From NCBI GenBank assembly GCA_002781365.1, contig PETN01000007.1:1-64000 (forward strand): a stretch of 64,000 bases of DNA, read 5' to 3'. Positions 61,161 to 64,000 of the stretch are shown here, piece after piece. Each line of letters opens with the position of its first letter. Within the stretch, counting starts at the first letter, position 1. The stretch comes from Sulfurimonas sp. CG01_land_8_20_14_3_00_36_23. Lineage in GTDB: Bacteria > Campylobacterota > Campylobacteria > Campylobacterales > Sulfurimonadaceae. The notes beneath the pieces are model-generated. The model saw nothing but the letters and a program-made list of their open reading frames with translations. It did no database searches and was not told the DNA's origin. The position numbers and the translations under genes were made by a program.

Positions 61161-63158
61161 TCAGAAGAGTAACTGCTCTTGCGGATCAGAGGAGACTTCT
61201 GTATTTGGTGCTTTTGAGATATCACTGAAATACTCTTTTTTCCCATTAATATCTACAGCAATTATTCCCTCAGGAACTTTAAACTCTCTTTGTATCTGAG
61301 GATAGAGCTTCAAAACATTCTCATAAAACATTGAAAAAGCAGGTCCTGCGATTCTTCCTCCTGTCTCTCTTTTGTACATTGGAGTATTATCATCATTACC
61401 AAACCAGACTATAGTCTCAATCGTTGGAGAGTAGCCTGCGAACCAGCCATCTACATTGTTATTTGTAGTACCAGTCTTTCCTGCTAACTCGATTCCTCTA
61501 ACACCAGCTCTTCTCCCCGTTCCACGCGTGACAACATCTTTAAGAATAGAGGTCATAATAAAAGCCTGTTGCTCTGTTGTAATGATTTTACTATGTTCGC
61601 TCTTTTCATAAAAAGCAACACCTTTTTTATCTATAGAACTCACTAAATGCGGTTCTAACTGCACCCCGCCATTTGCAAAGGAGGTATAGTATTTTGCAAG
61701 TTCTAAAGGAGAGAGTGAAATCGTACCTAAGGAGATAGACAAATCAGGAGGGAGATTCTCTATTCCAAACTTTTCAAACTCATTTAAGAGTTGTTTGAGT
61801 CCTATATCATTTACGAGATTAATGGTCGCCAAGTTTCTTGAGTGCACAAGTGCTTCTCGAAGAGGAATCAGTCCCATATAATTTTTCTCATAATTGTTTG
61901 GCTGCCATTTTAACTCTTCGCCATCTTTTTCATAACTATAGGTTCGGGCAATATCCACCAACTTTGTAGCACCAGAGTATCCTAAATCAATAGCAACCTG
62001 ATAGATAAAAGGTTTAAAAGCAGAACCAGGTTGGCGACGACCCTGCGTTGCTCTATTGTAGGAGCTTACTTCATAATCATAACTCCCAACAAGCGCTAAA
62101 ATATCTCCTGTTTTTGAGTCCAAACTTACCAATGCACCATTTAAAATCGATGTATTTATATCAGAAAGAGCGAGTGTTGAATCTGCTTCAGACTCCTCTT
62201 GGTCTTTGATTTTATACTCTTCAATTCTTTTAAGCGACTCTTCATAAGCATACTTTACAGCTTTTTCACCTACTTCTTGGAGTCTAAGATCTATGGTTGT
62301 GTAAATCTCATACCCACCTGTTTTTATATCTTCGATGCCAAAAGAGGAGGATCTTCTTATCACTTCATCTACAATAAAAGGCGCTCTGTTTTGTGTTAAA
62401 GTATCATCATAGACTGTGGGAGATTCGAGGAGTGCTTTTTCATAAGAGGGAGTATCAATCCAGCCAAGTGCATACATTCGACTGATAACACGGTTAGCTC
62501 TGCCCATGGATATTTCATAATTTTTTGTTGGGGCGTAGGTACTTGGTGCTTTTGGAAGACCTACCAAGATTGCCATCTCTTTGAGTGTTAAATCCTCTAG
62601 TTTTTTATGAAAATAGCCATCTGCTGCCGTTTTTACTCCATAGTAACCATGTCCAAAATAGATCTCATTTAAGTATCGCTCTAAAATCTGCTCTTTAGTT
62701 AGAGAGAGCTCTATTTTAAGAGAGTAGATAAGCTCTTTTACTTTTCTTGATAATTTTTTTTCTCTGGTTAAAAGCATATTTTTTACAAGTTGCTGCGTGA
62801 TTGTACTTGCACCCTCAACCATTTTTCCTGCTTTTATATCTTTGATAATCGCACGAAAGATAGCATCTAGATTGATTCCACTATGTTCAAAAAAAGTTGT
62901 ATCTTCTATAGCAACGAGTGCTTCTATGATTCGCGGAGGAATCTCCTCAAAAGATGCGTAATATCTATGTTTATCATCAAAAAGATTCGCTATTTTCTCA
63001 CCATTTTTATCATAAATTCTTGTCGTCACAGATGGGTTATATTTGACTAAAGAAGAGACATCGTAGGTTGATTGTGTTAGGAAATACCCCAAAACCAAGA
63101 ATGGAACTAAAATTCCAAGGAGTAAAAGTACAAAAGATATCTGTTTGATTATTTTCAT
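61161..63158 (-). CDS. Class A penicillin-binding protein 1A
   Basis: A 665-residue bifunctional peptidoglycan synthase. N-terminal membrane anchor (about 8-28); GT51 transglycosylase motifs EDTTFFEHSGINLDAI, GASTITQQLVKNMLLTREK and RYLNEIYFGHG; transpeptidase motifs SxxK in RQPGSAFKPFIY, SRN in LVHSRNLATINL and KTGTTNN. It follows the ABC ATPase gene with a 4-bp overlap and is the last gene of the bioF-ABC-PBP1A series. Confidence 0.95.
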   Translation of the reverse strand: MKIIKQISFVLLLLGILVPFLVLGYFLTQSTYDVSSLVKYNPSVTTRIYDKNGEKIANLFDDKHRYYASFEEIPPRIIEALVAIEDTTFFEHSGINLDAIFRAIIKDIKAGKMVEGASTITQQLVKNMLLTREKKLSRKVKELIYSLKIELSLTKEQILERYLNEIYFGHGYYGVKTAADGYFHKKLEDLTLKEMAILVGLPKAPSTYAPTKNYEISMGRANRVISRMYALGWIDTPSYEKALLESPTVYDDTLTQNRAPFIVDEVIRRSSSFGIEDIKTGGYEIYTTIDLRLQEVGEKAVKYAYEESLKRIEEYKIKDQEESEADSTLALSDINTSILNGALVSLDSKTGDILALVGSYDYEVSSYNRATQGRRQPGSAFKPFIYQVAIDLGYSGATKLVDIARTYSYEKDGEELKWQPNNYEKNYMGLIPLREALVHSRNLATINLVNDIGLKQLLNEFEKFGIENLPPDLSISLGTISLSPLELAKYYTSFANGGVQLEPHLVSSIDKKGVAFYEKSEHSKIITTEQQAFIMTSILKDVVTRGTGRRAGVRGIELAGKTGTTNNNVDGWFAGYSPTIETIVWFGNDDNTPMYKRETGGRIAGPAFSMFYENVLKLYPQIQREFKVPEGIIAVDINGKKEYFSDISKAPNTEVSSDPQEQLLF

Positions 63159-63844
63159 TTTCTAAATGTCCTATTTGTAAAACCAGCTTCTATTAAAGTT
63201 TTTGTATAAATCTCTTGAGGCATGCGTAAGACCTCTTGTAAATTCCCACTCTCAACCAGCTTTCCCTCTTTTATGATACATATATCTTCGCACAAAGCGC
63301 TAGCTGACTCCATATCATGGGTTACAAAAAGAATTTTAAAGCCAAACTCTTTTTGTAATCTCTTTAACAGCTCTAAAATCAGAACTCTCGTCTGCGGGTC
63401 GAGCGCAGTTGTTGGTTCATCAAGTAAGAGGAGTTTTGGCTCTGACTCTAGTGCCATTGCAATCACAACTCTTTGAAGTTGCCCGCCTGAGAGCTCAGGA
63501 GGAAATCTCTCAAGTAAATCTTCATCAAGACCAACCTGTGAGAAAAGTTTTTTTACCCTCTCTGGTGCAACAAAAAACTGCTCTTTAATCTTTGTAAGTG
63601 GAGAGAGTGCCGTAAAAGGATTTTGGGGAACAAAAGAGAGTGATTCCCCTGCCCTTAACGCATAGGCACTGCTGTGTTCTAACTCCATCTGCATAGCACT
63701 TGGCAACATTCCAAGGAGTGCTTTGAGTGTTAAACTTTTCCCACTTCCACTCTGCCCAACAAGCGCAAGAGAGGAGATAATTTCAAAATCTATATCTACT
63801 AAAGTTTGATTGTTCAAGCTGATATGTAATTTGGAAATTTTCAT
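63155..63844 (-). CDS. Orphan ABC ATPase of the peptide/nickel (DppD-like) type
   Basis: A 229-residue ATPase. Walker A GQSGSGKSLT, Q-loop FVPQNPFTALSPLTKIKEQF, signature ELSGGQLQRVVIAMA and Walker B LLLLDEPTTALDP are complete, with the DppD/NikD-type SPLTKI pattern. The genes on both sides encode an acyltransferase-type PLP enzyme and a PBP, with no permease, so its partner is elsewhere or it has another role. It starts on the stop of bioF (ATGA). Confidence 0.88.
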   Translation of the reverse strand: MKISKLHISLNNQTLVDIDFEIISSLALVGQSGSGKSLTLKALLGMLPSAMQMELEHSSAYALRAGESLSFVPQNPFTALSPLTKIKEQFFVAPERVKKLFSQVGLDEDLLERFPPELSGGQLQRVVIAMALESEPKLLLLDEPTTALDPQTRVLILELLKRLQKEFGFKILFVTHDMESASALCEDICIIKEGKLVESGNLQEVLRMPQEIYTKTLIEAGFTNRTFRK

Positions 63845-64000
63845 TTTTTTATTTTATCCAAAATAATGCATAACTCTCTTAACTCTTCACTGCTTTGCCC
63901 CAATCTCGCTATAAGTCTGATAATCGCCTTTGGCACAGTAGGCTCTCTTATCCCACCAACGCCAAACCCTTTTTTAGAGAGTTCATCACGAATCTGCATC
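63841..64000 (-). CDS. bioF: 8-amino-7-oxononanoate synthase, 3' end only
   Basis: The last 52 codons of a gene that enters from the right. The peptide ends IRDELSKKGFGVGGIREP, then TVPKAIIRLIARLGQSSEEL and a basic tail. This matches the C-terminus of BioF-like alpha-oxoamine synthases (xxVxxIRPPTVP...RLRITLSAxHT). The bioF next to PBP1A order is also the one I recall for Helicobacter pylori (HP0598/HP0597). Too short to distinguish BioF from other alpha-oxoamine synthases with full certainty. Confidence 0.72.
   Translation of the reverse strand, partial: MQIRDELSKKGFGVGGIREPTVPKAIIRLIARLGQSSEELRELCIILDKIKK

Noticed and set aside
1-64000. CRISPR arrays, tRNA or rRNA genes, prophage or insertion sequences
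   Set aside because: Gaps were read on both strands; no regular spacer repeats, cloverleaf sequences, rRNA segments, transposase or phage structural genes were seen.

Overview
The window reads as a chromosomal segment of a Campylobacterota bacterium, most like Sulfurimonas or a close relative. The evidence is the low G+C content, dense co-oriented gene blocks, TATAAT boxes with weak -35 regions, family-typical small proteins (DUF3972, DUF2393), a CheZ next to a U32 peptidase as in Helicobacter, and a bioF/ABC/PBP1A order close to that of Helicobacter. No rRNA, tRNA, CRISPR array, intact insertion sequence or prophage is visible.

Layout. 0.1-4.1 kb: N-carbamoylputrescine amidase, a parvulin, a lipoprotein and an energy-taxis-like MCP/PAS pair. 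4.2-12.1 kb: recD2-like helicase and mutY, coupled upstream to a DNA methyltransferase and then a compact DpnII-like restriction-modification operon (Dam methylase, AIPR protein, endonuclease). 12.06-12.37 kb: a gene-poor gap that holds a 19-codon hydrophobic micro-ORF very like an Ibs type I toxin, with an opposing promoter. 12.4-24.1 kb: glyQ, an outer-membrane protein, an M6 metalloprotease plus a detached propeptide-like protein, DUF89, DUF3972, purE, U32, cheZ, a PHP phosphatase, ppsA and a truncated haemoglobin. 24.4-33.2 kb: a thioredoxin cluster, dapB, purF, a radical SAM protein, hisIE, a prohibitin-like protein and ilvE. 33.4-42.6 kb: two desaturases tail to tail, a LolCDE-like ABC operon with an outer-membrane protein, leuA and a histidine kinase. 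42.7-51.9 kb: glnA and a phosphate regulon (pstCAB-phoU, two tandem ppk2 genes, pstS, an OprP-like porin). 52.1-54.8 kb: a diiron O2-binding-type protein paired with a PAS-GGDEF-EAL protein. 54.8-64 kb: an unknown coiled-coil protein, a polysaccharide deacetylase, a LolA-like protein, a two-component system with its own operator repeats, PBP1A, an ABC ATPase and the 3' end of bioF.

Three patterns cut across genes. (1) A 14-mer, TTGGCATGTGGAAA, occurs exactly 10 times and with one mismatch 7 more times, on both strands, in genes (several reading frames) and between genes, twice as inverted pairs, one of which is a perfect 34-bp palindrome. This behaves like a DNA uptake sequence or another genome-wide signal. 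(2) Three promoters (pstC, pstS, porin) share an 11-bp-spaced direct repeat ending exactly 6 nt before the -10 box, which defines a local Pho regulon. (3) The two-component system at 58 kb and the small periplasmic protein gene behind it share a different 11-bp repeat (TAACAC) with identical distance to the -10 box. All functions are read from sequence motifs by eye; no database search was possible.
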